Shown: positions 8,742 through 17,892 of the stretch, piece by piece | How the letters are laid out: every line of letters begins with the position of its first letter | Numbering within the stretch: the first letter of the stretch is position 1 | From: Comamonas sp. BIGb0124 | Lineage (GTDB): Bacteria > Pseudomonadota > Gammaproteobacteria > Burkholderiales > Burkholderiaceae_C | DNA: 64,000 nt | NCBI RefSeq assembly: GCF_003752175.1 | Contig: NZ_RJVF01000010.1 | Coordinates: 310,001-374,000, forward strand | Direction of reading: 5' to 3' | Made by a program: the position numbers and the translations under genes | The notes under the pieces: model-generated | Told to the model about the DNA's origin: nothing | What the model saw: only the letters and a program-made list of their open reading frames with translations | The model's database searches: none

Positions 8742-9770
8742 TTACTTCTTGGGCAGCACGTCGAGTTCGGCTGCCGTGGGCAGGAAACTGCCGTTCCAGA
8801 CCTTGGTGGCGTCGACGCGGGTCTTGGTGTTGAAGGCGTCCGAGACCTGCGAGGCCATCAGCGCCAGGCGGCCGGCATTGATCTGGCCGAAACCTTCGCT
8901 GCGTGCATCGGGCGTGTTGACCACGGTGTCGATGGCCATCTTCAGGCGGCGGGTCTCGAGATCCGTGTTGATGATGCCGTCGCGGGCCTTGACCGAAGCG
9001 ATGGCCGCGTCGGGCTTGGCCATCACGTCCTTGGCGCCGAGCACCAGGGCCTTGAGGAAGGCCTTGACCACCTCGGGCTTCTCGGCGAGCAGCTTGGGGC
9101 TGGCGATCACGGCGTTGCCATACAGCTTGACGCCATAGTCGGGATAGGCCATCACCACCACATCCGAGGCCTTGACGCCGCGGGCTTCGAGATTGAGCAG
9201 CGAGGTGAAGGTGAAGCCGGTGATGGCATCGATGTCGCCGCGAACCAGCATGGTCTCGCGCAGCGGCGGATCCATGGCCGTCCAGGCCACGTTCTCGACC
9301 TTGTTGGCCTTGGCGAAGATGGGGAACGCACGACGGCCGGCGTCGAACACCGGCGCGCCGAGCTTCTTGCCGGCCAGATCCGCGGGCGTCTTGATGCCGC
9401 TCTTCTTGAGTGCCATCACCGAGGCCGGCGTGTTGTTGTAGAGCATCATGATGGCCACGGGCTTGTTGGGCGCATCGGGGTTGTTGGCGTGGAATTCCAT
9501 CAGCGCGGCCAGATCGGCAAAACCCAGGTCGTAGGCGCCCGACGCCACGCGCGTCACCGTGCCGCCCGAGCCGTTGCCCGCGTCCACCGTCACGTCCAGG
9601 CCGGCTTGCTTGAAGATGCCTTGCGCGGCGGGATACGTCATGAAGGCCGCGGGGCCTTCGAAACGCCAGTCGAGCTGGAACTTCAGCGACGTGGTCTGGG
9701 CCTGGGCCAGTCCCCATGTGGCGGCCGTGACCGCAAAGATGGCAGACTGGACGAAGGTACGTTTGCGCAT
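8742..9770 (-). CDS. ABC transporter substrate-binding protein (NMT1/THI5-like)
   Basis: 342 residues from the ATG at 9770, which has an AGGAG eight bases upstream. A Sec signal peptide (about residues 1-25, basic MRKR then a hydrophobic stretch ending in AQAQ) targets it to the periplasm. The mature protein reads as a periplasmic binding protein of the NMT1/THI5/SsuA group, with the opening LKFQLDWRFEGP and GIFKQAGLDVTVDAG. Such proteins bind sulfonates, nitrate or hydroxymethyl-pyrimidine-like ligands. Context (a deaminase in the operon) points to a purine or pyrimidine base, but the ligand cannot be read from sequence. Confidence 0.87.
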   Translation of the reverse strand: MRKRTFVQSAIFAVTAATWGLAQAQTTSLKFQLDWRFEGPAAFMTYPAAQGIFKQAGLDVTVDAGNGSGGTVTRVASGAYDLGFADLAALMEFHANNPDAPNKPVAIMMLYNNTPASVMALKKSGIKTPADLAGKKLGAPVFDAGRRAFPIFAKANKVENVAWTAMDPPLRETMLVRGDIDAITGFTFTSLLNLEARGVKASDVVVMAYPDYGVKLYGNAVIASPKLLAEKPEVVKAFLKALVLGAKDVMAKPDAAIASVKARDGIINTDLETRRLKMAIDTVVNTPDARSEGFGQINAGRLALMASQVSDAFNTKTRVDATKVWNGSFLPTAAELDVLPKK

Positions 9771-9841
9771 GAAAGGCTCCTGGTTTTCCAAATGAAGAGG
9801 TGGCGGAAGGCCGTGGAAAACTGGTATGCAAAATCAATGCC

Positions 9842-9890
9842 CGGATTGCATCTCGATGCAAAGTCGTTTTGAAAAAGTGTATGCAATCCG
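9842..9890. promoter_or_regulatory. Nested inverted repeats upstream of the ABC operon
   Basis: CGGATTGCAT (9842-9851) and its exact reverse complement ATGCAATCCG (9881-9890) flank 29 bp. The left arm is part of a tighter palindrome, TTGCATC-TC-GATGCAA (9846-9861). A further TATGCAAAA half-site lies just before it, near 9835. The array is 70-120 bp upstream of the binding-protein start, where a GntR operator would sit. The binding factor is inferred to be the divergent regulator at 10218-10955. Confidence 0.5.
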
Positions 9891-10064
9891 TCGATCCGCC
9901 CTGTCTTTGTGCGGGAATGAAAAAGTACGCCTTTTCCTGCGGGTTCGGTGTGCGGTGCCTGCGCTTTCCTTGCCCCGTGAACCATTTTGGTACTGAATGA
10001 TGGTCAATCTGGTGCGGTTGGTTCCAGCTTGGTGCGCGGCGAAGATGTTCGATGCATCGCTTGC

Positions 10065-10085
10065 CTTGCACATCTTGTGTGCAAG
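10065..10085. promoter_or_regulatory. 21-bp inverted repeat in the regulator promoter region
   Basis: Perfect 8-bp arms CTTGCACA and TGTGCAAG are separated by TCTTG, 132 bp upstream of the divergent GntR gene start. It shares the TTGCA core with the array at 9842-9890, so it may be a second site for the same regulator. A transcribed hairpin is the alternative. The surrounding gap 9771-10217 contains no convincing gene. Confidence 0.45.
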
Positions 10086-10140
10086 ATGGCGTCCAAAAGA
10101 GGGCGCAGCCTGCCCTGGCGCGACGTTGCAAAACACGGGT

Positions 10141-10156
10141 GGATTGAAAACAATCC
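10141..10156. promoter_or_regulatory. 16-bp inverted repeat close to the GntR start
   Basis: GGATTG-AAAA-CAATCC, perfect 6-bp arms, 61 bp upstream of the GntR ATG at 10218. The position suits autoregulation by the regulator it precedes. The GGATTG arm also occurs in the upstream array at 9843-9848. This is a sequence observation; function is inferred. Confidence 0.4.
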
Positions 10157-10217
10157 ATTTCGTTATCATCGAGACTTCGCTGCCGGCAGTTCTCGTCCGG
10201 CCAGAAACCGCTCCTCG

Positions 10218-10955
10218 ATGACCCGCGACTCTTCTCCCCCCGATTCCGATTTGCCCGATGCCGCCACTGACGACCACATCCGCGACGCCATCTACGACGC
10301 CATCCTCGATCACAAGCTTCCCGCCGGCACCCGGCTGGTCGAGGCGCCGCTGTGCGAGGCCTTCGGGGTGACGCGTGCCATCCTGCGCCGGGTGTTTCTG
10401 CGCCTGTCGCACGAACGCGTGGTCGAGCTCCAGCCCAACCGGGGCGCATCGGTCGCGGCCCCCAGCCTGCAGGACGCCCATCATGTCTTCGAAGCCCGCC
10501 GCATCGTCGAGCAGGGCATGGTGGCCGAGCTGGCCCGGCGGGCGCAGGCCGGGGCCCTGGGCCAGGCACTGGCCCCGTTGCGCGAGCGGGTCGGCGAGGA
10601 GCATCGCGTGCGCGAGCAGGGCCCCTGGAAACGCTGGGTCCGCCTGTCGGGCGACTTCCACACCGGACTCGCCAAGGTTCACGGCAACACCGAAATCCAG
10701 CACCTGCTGGCCAGCCTGGTGGCGCGCTCGTCGCTGATGATCGGCCTGTACGAGGCGCCGTCCCACTCCGCCTGTTCGGCCGATGAACACACCGCCATCC
10801 TCGACGCCATCGAGGCCGGCGACAACGACCGCGCGGCTCACCTCATGGCCGCGCACATCGGCGAGTACGCGGCCCGGCTGCTGCGCCCCGAGCAGGCCGA
10901 ACCCGAGATCGACCTGCGCAGCCTGTTCGCGCCGGTGCCCGCGGCTCGGCGCTGA
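10218..10955 (+). CDS. GntR-family (FCD domain) transcriptional regulator
   Basis: 245 residues from the ATG at 10218 (MTRDSSPPDSD); the reading frame stays open upstream to 9987 but that stretch holds the inverted repeats and looks non-coding. The winged helix (about residues 19-85) includes LCEAFGVTRAILRRVFLRLSHERVVEL. The FCD domain that follows shows its His-containing helices (DFHTGLAKVHGN, HTAILDAIEAGD, HLMAAHIGEY). It is divergent from the ABC/deaminase operon, so it most likely controls that operon and itself, probably in response to a nucleobase-like ligand. Confidence 0.82.
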   Translation: MTRDSSPPDSDLPDAATDDHIRDAIYDAILDHKLPAGTRLVEAPLCEAFGVTRAILRRVFLRLSHERVVELQPNRGASVAAPSLQDAHHVFEARRIVEQGMVAELARRAQAGALGQALAPLRERVGEEHRVREQGPWKRWVRLSGDFHTGLAKVHGNTEIQHLLASLVARSSLMIGLYEAPSHSACSADEHTAILDAIEAGDNDRAAHLMAAHIGEYAARLLRPEQAEPEIDLRSLFAPVPAARR

Positions 10956-10990
10956 GCCGATTCGGCCCGACGCCGCCGTCCTCTGCGTCC

Positions 10991-11041
10991 CCTAAGCGAA
11001 AAAAAGCCGGCTGGCCTTTCGGCGAACCGGCTGTTCTTAGG
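10991..11041 (-). terminator. Rho-independent terminator of maeB
   Basis: Read on the minus strand, an AGCCGG/CCGGCT stem (11027-11032 with 11005-11010) is followed by a run of T at 10999-11005. An outer CCTAAG/CTTAGG repeat (10991-10996, 11036-11041) flanks it. It lies about 80 bp past the maeB stop and converges on the GntR gene. Confidence 0.75.
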
Positions 11042-11120
11042 CCATCCCGAGTCCGAGAGCGGATGGCGGTGGGGCTCAAGCGGCAGTCACCGCGCGGCCC
11101 GGGTCAAGGCTGCGCAGGGC

Positions 11121-13421
11121 TCACTGCGCACTGCTGTTGGCGTCCGCCACGGCCAGTGCCGTCATGTTCACCACGCGGCGCACGGTGGACGACGACGTCA
11201 GCACGTGAGCCGAAGCGGCCGCACCCAGCAGGATCGGGCCGATCGTCACGCCTTGCGCGCTGGTGGTCTTGAGCACGTTGAAGAGGATGTTGGCGGCATC
11301 CAGGTTCGGGCAGATCAGCACGTTGGCCGATCCCTGCAGCGTGTGGTCCTTGAGCGAGCTGGCACGCACGCTCTCCGACAGGGCCGCGTCGCCATGCAGT
11401 TCGCCGTCGCTCTCGATGCCGGGGGCGATCTCGAGGAAACGTTCGTGCGCCTGGCGCATCTTGACCGCCGACTTGCGTTTGGACGAGCCGTAGTTCGAGT
11501 GCGACAGGAAAGCCACCTTGGGCGGCAGTCCAAAACGCTGCACTTCTTCGGCTGCCATCTTGGCGATGCCGGCCAGGAGCTCGGCGTCGGGTTCTTCGTT
11601 GATGTAGGTATCGGCGATGAACAGCGTGTGGTTCTCGAGCATCAGCGCGTTGAGCGCGGCCAGTTCGGGCACGCCGGGCTTGAGGCCGATCACGTTGCGC
11701 ACGTGCTCGAGGTGGCCGTCGTAGCGGCCGACCAGACCGCACAGCAACGCATCCGCATCGCCCAGGCGCACCATGAGCGCGGCGATCAGCGTGTTCGAGC
11801 GGCGCACGGCCGCCTTGGCGGTCTCGGGGCTCACGCCGTCGCGGCCCATGATGCCGTGGTAGGTTTCCCAGTACTGACGGAAACGCGGATCGTCTTCCGG
11901 ATCGACGATCTCGACATCCTTGCCGGGCTGCAGGCGCAGGCCGGCCTTCTTGATGCGTGCTTCGATCACGGCGGGGCGGCCCACCAGGATGGGCTCGGCC
12001 AGCTTCTCGTCGACCACCACCTGCACGGCACGCAGCACGCGTTCGTCCTCGCCCTCGGCGTAGGCGACGCGTTTCTTGGCGGCGGCCTTGGCCGTGGCGA
12101 ACACGGGGCGCATGAACATGCCCGTCTGGTAGACGAACTGCGTCAGGCTGTCGCGGTAGGCTTCGATGTCGGCGATCGGGCGCGTGGCCACGCCCGAGGC
12201 GGCAGCCGCACGGGCCACGGCCGGCGCGATCTTCAGGATCAGGCGCGAGTCGAAGGGCGTGGGGATGATGTAGTCAGGGCCGAACGACAGCTCCTGGCCC
12301 GCGTAGGCGGCAGCCACTTCGTCGCTGGTCTCGGCCTTGGCCAGCGCGGCGATCTCGCGCACGCAGGCCAGCTTCATTTCCTCGGTGATCTTGGTGGCGC
12401 CGCAATCGAGCGCGCCGCGGAAGATGTACGGGAAACACAGGACGTTGTTGACCTGGTTGGGATAGTCCGAGCGGCCGGTGGCGATGATGCAGTCGGGGCG
12501 TGCGGCCTTGGCCAGTTCGGGCCGGATCTCGGGTTCGGGATTGGCCAGCGCCAGGATGATGGGCTTGGCGGCCATGGTCTTGACCATCTCGACCGTCAGC
12601 ACGCCGGGTGCCGAGCAGCCGAGGAACACGTCGGCGCCGTCGACCACGTCGGCCAGCGTGCGTGCTTCGGTGTGCTGTGCGTAGGCTGCCTTCGACGCAT
12701 CGAAGCCGCCGGGGCGTCCTTCGTAGATCACGCCCTTGGAGTCGACCACGTAGATGTTCTCGCGCTTGACGCCCAGGCCGACCATCACGTCCAGGCAGGC
12801 GATGGCCGCCGCGCCGGCGCCGGAGACGGCGACCTTGACCGCGCCGATGTCCTTGCCCACCAGTTCCAGGCCGTTCACCAGGGCGGCCGACGAGATGATC
12901 GCCGTGCCGTGCTGGTCGTCGTGGAAGACGGGAATGTTCATGCGCTTGGAGAGTTCCTTCTCGATGTAGAAGCACTCCGGCGCCTTGATGTCCTCGAGGT
13001 TGATGCCGCCCAGCGTGGGCTCGAGCGAGGCGATGATCTCGACGAGCTTGTCCGGATCGCGTTCGGCGAGTTCGATGTCGAACACATCGACGCCGGCGAA
13101 TTTCTTGAACAGGCAACCCTTGCCTTCCATCACCGGTTTGCCGGCCAGCGGGCCGATGTCGCCCAGGCCCAGCACGGCCGTGCCGTTGGTGATCACGCCC
13201 ACCAGGTTGCCGCGCGAGGTGTACTCGGCGGCCAGGGACGGATCGGCCTGGATGTCCAGGCAGGGGTAGGCGACGCCCGGCGAGTAGGCCAGCGACAGGT
13301 CGCGCTGGTTGGACAGGGGCTTGGTCGGCGTGACCGCGATCTTGCCGCGGACGGGCGTGCGATGGTATTCGAGCGCGGCTTCGCGCAGGGCCTGTTCGGC
13401 CGGGGACAGTTGTTTGCTCAT
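11121..13421 (-). CDS. maeB: NADP-dependent malic enzyme, MaeB type
   Basis: 766 residues from the ATG at 13421 ([10 protein letters not shown]), the usual size for the two-domain MaeB class. Residues about 1-430 are the malic enzyme: the catalytic [11 protein letters not shown] region and a Rossmann motif [13 protein letters not shown] are visible. Residues about 440-766 are a phosphotransacetylase-like domain (PTA_PTB) that in this family acts as an allosteric acetyl-CoA sensor. It decarboxylates malate to pyruvate with NADP+ in the cytoplasm. The gene appears monocistronic, with its own terminator downstream and 255 unassigned bases upstream (13422-13676), where I see no gene or clear promoter. 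Confidence 0.95.
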   Translation of the reverse strand: MSKQLSPAEQALREAALEYHRTPVRGKIAVTPTKPLSNQRDLSLAYSPGVAYPCLDIQADPSLAAEYTSRGNLVGVITNGTAVLGLGDIGPLAGKPVMEGKGCLFKKFAGVDVFDIELAERDPDKLVEIIASLEPTLGGINLEDIKAPECFYIEKELSKRMNIPVFHDDQHGTAIISSAALVNGLELVGKDIGAVKVAVSGAGAAAIACLDVMVGLGVKRENIYVVDSKGVIYEGRPGGFDASKAAYAQHTEARTLADVVDGADVFLGCSAPGVLTVEMVKTMAAKPIILALANPEPEIRPELAKAARPDCIIATGRSDYPNQVNNVLCFPYIFRGALDCGATKITEEMKLACVREIAALAKAETSDEVAAAYAGQELSFGPDYIIPTPFDSRLILKIAPAVARAAAASGVATRPIADIEAYRDSLTQFVYQTGMFMRPVFATAKAAAKKRVAYAEGEDERVLRAVQVVVDEKLAEPILVGRPAVIEARIKKAGLRLQPGKDVEIVDPEDDPRFRQYWETYHGIMGRDGVSPETAKAAVRRSNTLIAALMVRLGDADALLCGLVGRYDGHLEHVRNVIGLKPGVPELAALNALMLENHTLFIADTYINEEPDAELLAGIAKMAAEEVQRFGLPPKVAFLSHSNYGSSKRKSAVKMRQAHERFLEIAPGIESDGELHGDAALSESVRASSLKDHTLQGSANVLICPNLDAANILFNVLKTTSAQGVTIGPILLGAAASAHVLTSSSTVRRVVNMTALAVADANSSAQ

Positions 13422-13676
13422 GCTGGGTTTGACACGGACGGAAAGACGGTAAACAGGCGTGCCGGGCACGCCATGCGACCTGCGTGGCGCAATGCCGGGC
13501 AGGCCTCGGTGCAAGAAACGGGCCGCCAGGGCCGGGTGTTTTCCAGGGCGGACCGTATCCAGGCGGCCGGTCGATCACCCGCCGTCTGGCATGACCGGCT
13601 CATTCTCGCACGTAAACAAGACCCAGTCTGGACATGCGTTCGTGCGCCGCCCTGGCGGGGGCGGCTTGCCCCTGGC

Positions 13677-14948
13677 TCAAGGCGCAGCGGCGTCCTGCGG
13701 CAGCAGATCGGCCAGCACCCGCGCCAGCACCTTGGTGGCACGGCGCAGGTCCTCGAGCTCGAGCCGCTCGTCGGCGCGCTTGGCGTGGGACTCCAGCACC
13801 GACCGCGGGCCGGCGCCGTAGATCACGCCGGGAATGCCCTGTTCGGCATACAGGCGGACATCGGTGTAGAGCGGTGTGCCCATCGCAGGAATGGGTTGTC
13901 CGAACAGGGTTTCGCCGTGGCGCTGGATGGCTTCGACCAGCGGTGCGTTGCCGGGCAGCGGCTTCATCGCGTGGGCCAGCAGCAGCCGCTTGATGTCGAC
14001 GGTGATGCCGGGCAGGCCGGCCACCGCCTGCTCGAGGACGCCGCGGATCTCGGCCTCGACCTCGACCGGGTTTTCCTCGGGAATCATGCGCCGGTCGAGC
14101 TTGAAGCTGACCTTGCCGGGCACGACGTTGGTGTTGGTGCCGCCTTCGATGCGGCCGACATTGAGGTAGGGGTGCGTGATGCCCTCGACCTGCGAGGTCA
14201 CGCTGCGGTAGTGGGCGTTGCGTGCATACAGGGCGTCGAGCAGTTTCACGGTCGCCTGCAGCGCATCGACGCCGGTGTCGGGCACGGCGGCGTGGGCCAT
14301 CTTGCCGTGCACGGTGACCTCCATCTGCAGGCAGCCGTTGTGCGCCGTGACCACCTCGTACGAGAAGCCGGCGGCCACCAGCAGGTCGGGCCGGGTGTGG
14401 CCGTGCCTGAGCAGCCAGCCCGGGCCGAGTTCGCCGCCGAACTCCTCGTCGTAGGTGAAATGCAGCTCCAGCGTGCCGCGGCTGGGGCGGGCCACCGCTT
14501 CCAGCGCACGCAGTGCGAAGGTGAAGGTCGTGAAGTCGCTTTTGCTGACGGCCGTGGCGCGGCCGTAGATGCGGCCGTCGGCCACCGTGGCGTCGTACGG
14601 GCCGTAGGTCCAGCCTTCGCCGGGCGGCACCACATCGCCGTGCGCGTTGAGGGCGACGATGGGGTGCTGCTGCGTTGCCTCGCTGCCGTAGGGGCGGCGC
14701 ACGATGAGGTTGGTGATCGACGCCATGCCGTAGTCACGCACCTCGGCTTCGGGCACCGGAAACTTCTCGGCCTTCAGCGACCAGCGCTCGAGCCACTCGG
14801 CCGTGAAGTCGGCGTGCGGCGCATTGTTGCCCGGCGGCGTGTCGGTCGGCACGCGGACCAGGGCTTGCAGGAACTCGATCTGTTCGTCGAAATGGGCGTC
14901 GACCCAGGCGTCGAGCGCGGTGTAAGGAGAGGAGGGGAGGGTGCTCAT
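13677..14948 (-). CDS. M20-family metallohydrolase of the ureide cluster
   Basis: 423 residues from the ATG at 14948. It is an ArgE/DapE/ACY1-type peptidase-M20 protein. The first metal segment NAHGDVVPP contains His103 and Asp105, Asp138 lies in the GRATAVSKSD stretch, and the catalytic Glu168-Glu169 occur in TYDEEFGG. It is the last gene of the puuE-(uraD-allC) run, 80 bases after the fusion gene. Position suggests an amidohydrolase acting on a ureide or carbamoyl intermediate, for example ureidoglycolate or ureidoglycine. No substrate signature distinguishes this from a general aminoacylase. Confidence 0.8.
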   Translation of the reverse strand: MSTLPSSPYTALDAWVDAHFDEQIEFLQALVRVPTDTPPGNNAPHADFTAEWLERWSLKAEKFPVPEAEVRDYGMASITNLIVRRPYGSEATQQHPIVALNAHGDVVPPGEGWTYGPYDATVADGRIYGRATAVSKSDFTTFTFALRALEAVARPSRGTLELHFTYDEEFGGELGPGWLLRHGHTRPDLLVAAGFSYEVVTAHNGCLQMEVTVHGKMAHAAVPDTGVDALQATVKLLDALYARNAHYRSVTSQVEGITHPYLNVGRIEGGTNTNVVPGKVSFKLDRRMIPEENPVEVEAEIRGVLEQAVAGLPGITVDIKRLLLAHAMKPLPGNAPLVEAIQRHGETLFGQPIPAMGTPLYTDVRLYAEQGIPGVIYGAGPRSVLESHAKRADERLELEDLRRATKVLARVLADLLPQDAAAP

Positions 14949-15028
14949 GGATGGCGGCCGGCCTGCGGCCCGGAATGGAGTGGTGGAGGGGAGTCTGATC
15001 GGATCGGAGGGGATCGGCACGCGGCCGG

Positions 15029-16816
15029 TCATGCCGTCTTGCGCATGTCGCGAGCCAGCGTGTCGACAAGGCCGCCGAACGCCTCGATGGCCAGTTGCAT
15101 GTCGTCCGCCGTGCTGCTCTCGAGCGGGTTGTGGCTGATGCCTGCGTTCTCGCCGCGCACGAACAGCATGGCCTGCGGCAGGATGTCGTGCAGCTTCATG
15201 GCGTCGTGCCCGGCCCCGCTGGGCATCCGGTGAAGCGGTACGCCCAGGGCGTCGACCGCGTTTTCCCAACGCACCTGCCAGGCCGGGGCGCTGGGCGCGG
15301 CCGAAGCCCGCATCGTTTCCTCCAGCGTGTAGGCGACACCGCGCCGCGCGCAGATCTCTTGCAGCCGGGCCAGCACGTCGTTGGACAGGGCATCGCGCTG
15401 CGCATCGTTGGGCGCCCTCAGGTCGATGCTGAAATGGCAAAGACCCGGCACCACGTTGATCGAGCCGTTGGGCACCTGCAGCATGCCGACCGTGCCGACC
15501 GAATCGCCGTCCAGCGCGGCACGCTGTTCGACATACAGCAGCAGCTCGGCCGCCGCGGCTGCCGCGTCGCGCCGCCGGTCCATGGGGGTGGTGCCGGCGT
15601 GGCTGGCCATGCCCTCGATCCGGCCTACGTAGCGGATGCTGCCGTTGATCGAGGTCACGATGCCCAGGGGCAGATTGAGTTCGTTGAGCACCGGGCCTTG
15701 CTCGATGTGGACTTCGACGAAGCCCAGGTAATCGTCGGGCTGGCGGCGCAGGCCGGCAATCGCCGACAGGTCCAGACCGGCCGACTGCATCGCCTGGCGC
15801 AGCGTGATGCCTTCGGCGTCGTGCTGCTCGAGCCAGTCGGCACGGAAATCGCCGGTCAGCGCGCTGGAGCCCAGGAACGTCGCCTTGTAGCGCTGTCCTT
15901 CTTCTTCCGAAAACGCCACCAGCTCGATGTGGAAGGGCAGACGGCGCCCTTGTTTCCTCAGCTCGCGAACCCACACCAGCGGCACGTAGATGCCCAGGCG
16001 GCCGTCGTACTTGCCGCCGTTGCGTACCGTGTCGTAGTGCGATCCGGTCAGCAGCGTCTTGGCCTCGGCGTCCTCGCTGAGGTAGCGTCCCACGACATTG
16101 CCGACCGCATCGATGTGCACCTCGTCGAAGCCGGTCTCGCGCATCAGCTCGGCCAGATGGCGTGCGCAGGCCTGGTGGGCCTCGGTCAGATAGGTCACCG
16201 TGAGCTGGCCCAGCGCCTCGTAGCCCGCATCGGTGTAGCGGGCCAGGGTCTCCATGCCGTCCCAGGCCGCCTGGCCGAGCGCAGGCTCGATGCCGAACTT
16301 GTCCTGCAGGCGGATCTCGGCGATGCGATGGATGTTGCGCAGCGCTTCGTCGAACTCGAAGTCCGGCAGGTTGCGCAGCCGGCGGGCGAAGGTCTCGATG
16401 ATGGCCTGCTTGCCCAGGCCGCTGCCGCGCGGACCCCGCACGGCCAGGATGAAGGGGAAACCGAAGCGGCTGTTGTAGTCGGCGTTGAGCTGCTGGATGC
16501 GGTCGAACTCCTCGGGCGTGCAGGCCGTGAGCCCGGCCTTGCCTTGTTCGTTCGTGGATTCGGCGGTCAGCGTGCGGGCCACCATGGCCTTTCCGGCCAG
16601 CTCCGGGTGGGCGCGGATGAGCGCCAGTTGCGCCTCGCGCGGGGCCTGGGTCACCGCTCGCGCCAGCGCATGCTGGAACTGCGCCAGGCCGCGGAACGGC
16701 CGCTCGCGCAGCGCGGCCTCGGCGATCCAGGGCGAGTGTTCGTAGAGGCCGTCGAGCCGGGCTGCGGCCTCCTCGGCGGGCAGGCTGTTGAGCAGATCCA
16801 GTGTGAGCGTGGGCAT
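15029..16816 (-). CDS. Fused OHCU decarboxylase (UraD) and allantoate amidohydrolase (AllC)
   Basis: 595 residues in one uninterrupted frame. Residues 1 to about 170 are a UraD-type decarboxylase with the catalytic His70 in RAHPELAGK, STNEQGKAGL (87-96) and FPFILAVRG. Residues about 185-595 are an M20 ureide amidohydrolase with GSHYDTV (His260), Asp271, SEEEGQRY (Glu305/Glu306), EVHIEQGP (His370) and a C-terminal SHNPLESS. UraD turns 2-oxo-4-hydroxy-4-carboxy-5-ureidoimidazoline into S-allantoin; AllC hydrolyses allantoate. The intervening allantoinase is the next upstream gene, puuE, 51 bases away. The fusion joins two non-consecutive steps. Confidence 0.92.
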   Translation of the reverse strand: MPTLTLDLLNSLPAEEAAARLDGLYEHSPWIAEAALRERPFRGLAQFQHALARAVTQAPREAQLALIRAHPELAGKAMVARTLTAESTNEQGKAGLTACTPEEFDRIQQLNADYNSRFGFPFILAVRGPRGSGLGKQAIIETFARRLRNLPDFEFDEALRNIHRIAEIRLQDKFGIEPALGQAAWDGMETLARYTDAGYEALGQLTVTYLTEAHQACARHLAELMRETGFDEVHIDAVGNVVGRYLSEDAEAKTLLTGSHYDTVRNGGKYDGRLGIYVPLVWVRELRKQGRRLPFHIELVAFSEEEGQRYKATFLGSSALTGDFRADWLEQHDAEGITLRQAMQSAGLDLSAIAGLRRQPDDYLGFVEVHIEQGPVLNELNLPLGIVTSINGSIRYVGRIEGMASHAGTTPMDRRRDAAAAAAELLLYVEQRAALDGDSVGTVGMLQVPNGSINVVPGLCHFSIDLRAPNDAQRDALSNDVLARLQEICARRGVAYTLEETMRASAAPSAPAWQVRWENAVDALGVPLHRMPSGAGHDAMKLHDILPQAMLFVRGENAGISHNPLESSTADDMQLAIEAFGGLVDTLARDMRKTA

Positions 16817-16867
16817 GGGCGTATCCAGGGTCGGTAGGTCGGGGCGCGAGCCGCTGCGGCGGCGGGC

Positions 16868-17809
16868 TCAGGCGCGGTAGGGGTGCACCTGTTGCCAGTG
16901 CCGCGCGATGTCGATGCGGCGGCAGATCCACACCCGGTCGTGCTTCTGGATGTGGTCGAGCAGCCGCTGCAGCGCGATCAGCCGCCCGGGACGGCCCAGC
17001 AGCCGGCAGTGCATGCCGATGCTCAGCATGCGCGGCGTGTGTTCGCCTTCGGCATACAGCACGTCGAAGCTGTCGCGCAGGTAGGTGTAGAAATCGTCGC
17101 CTTGCGAGAAACCCTGGGGCAGGGCAAAACGCATGTCGTTGGTGTCGAGCGTGTAGGGCACGATGAGCTGCGGCACGACCTGGCCGTCGGTCCGCTGCAC
17201 CTCCATCCAGAAAGGCAGGTCGTCGCCGTAGTAGTCGCTGTCGTATGCCAGGCCGCCGTCGTCGGCCACGATGCGGCGTGTGCGCGGGCTGTCGCGGCCG
17301 GTGTACCAGCCCAGCGGCCGCTGTCCCGTCAGACGTTCGATGGCCTCCATGCCCAGCCGGAAATGCTCGCGCTCCGTGGCTTCGTCGACATTCTGGTAAT
17401 GGATCCAGCGCCAGCCGTGACAGGCGATCTCGTGGCCCAGTTCGACGAAGGCCTGGGTCAGCTCGGGGTGCCGCTGCAGCGCCATGCCCACGCCGAACAC
17501 CGTCAACGGCAGTTGCCGCTTCTCGAACTCGCGCAGGATGCGCCAGACTCCCACCCGCGAGCCGTACTCGTAGATGCCTTCCATGCTCATGTGGCGGTCG
17601 GGGTAGCTGGCCGGGTTGAACATTTCCGACAGGAACTGTTCCGATCCGGCGTCGCCATGCAGCGTGGCGTTCTCTCCGCCTTCCTCGTAGTTCAGCACGA
17701 ACTGCACGGCAATTCGGGCCTGGCCCGGCCATTGCGCCTGCGGCGGGTTGCGGCCGTAACCGATGAGGTCGCGGGGATAGTCGGTGTTGGAGGCGTAGTT
17801 TCGACTCAT
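16868..17809 (-). CDS. puuE: Allantoinase PuuE (polysaccharide-deacetylase fold)
   Basis: 313 residues, the expected length for metal-independent PuuE allantoinases and shorter than cyclic-amidohydrolase AllB. Family features seen are NYEEGGEN (residues 40-47), the HEIACHGWRWI motif with His126 and His131, and GWYTGRDSPRTR. It opens the hydantoin ring of allantoin to give allantoate in the cytoplasm. It sits between the GntR regulator (83 bases upstream) and the UraD-AllC fusion, so the minus-strand arm covers OHCU to ureidoglycolate. Confidence 0.93.
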   Translation of the reverse strand: MSRNYASNTDYPRDLIGYGRNPPQAQWPGQARIAVQFVLNYEEGGENATLHGDAGSEQFLSEMFNPASYPDRHMSMEGIYEYGSRVGVWRILREFEKRQLPLTVFGVGMALQRHPELTQAFVELGHEIACHGWRWIHYQNVDEATEREHFRLGMEAIERLTGQRPLGWYTGRDSPRTRRIVADDGGLAYDSDYYGDDLPFWMEVQRTDGQVVPQLIVPYTLDTNDMRFALPQGFSQGDDFYTYLRDSFDVLYAEGEHTPRMLSIGMHCRLLGRPGRLIALQRLLDHIQKHDRVWICRRIDIARHWQQVHPYRA

Positions 17810-17892
17810 GATGGTGCGCAATGGACGGATGTTTCGGACGGGACGGGTGGCGTGCGTTCGGGGGCTGCCTGCAGGAATCGGGCCATGCCGCT

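Noticed and set aside
7810-10569. Long minus-strand frame over the ABC genes and the GntR region
   Set aside because: It overlaps the ATPase and binding-protein genes in another frame, is Arg/Pro-rich and crosses the operator region. No homology is recognisable.
11205-15233. Very long plus-strand open frame antisense to maeB and the M20 gene
   Set aside because: It is a GC-driven shadow of the real minus-strand genes. Composition is Arg/Gly/His/Val-rich without any recognisable domain, and it crosses two gene boundaries.
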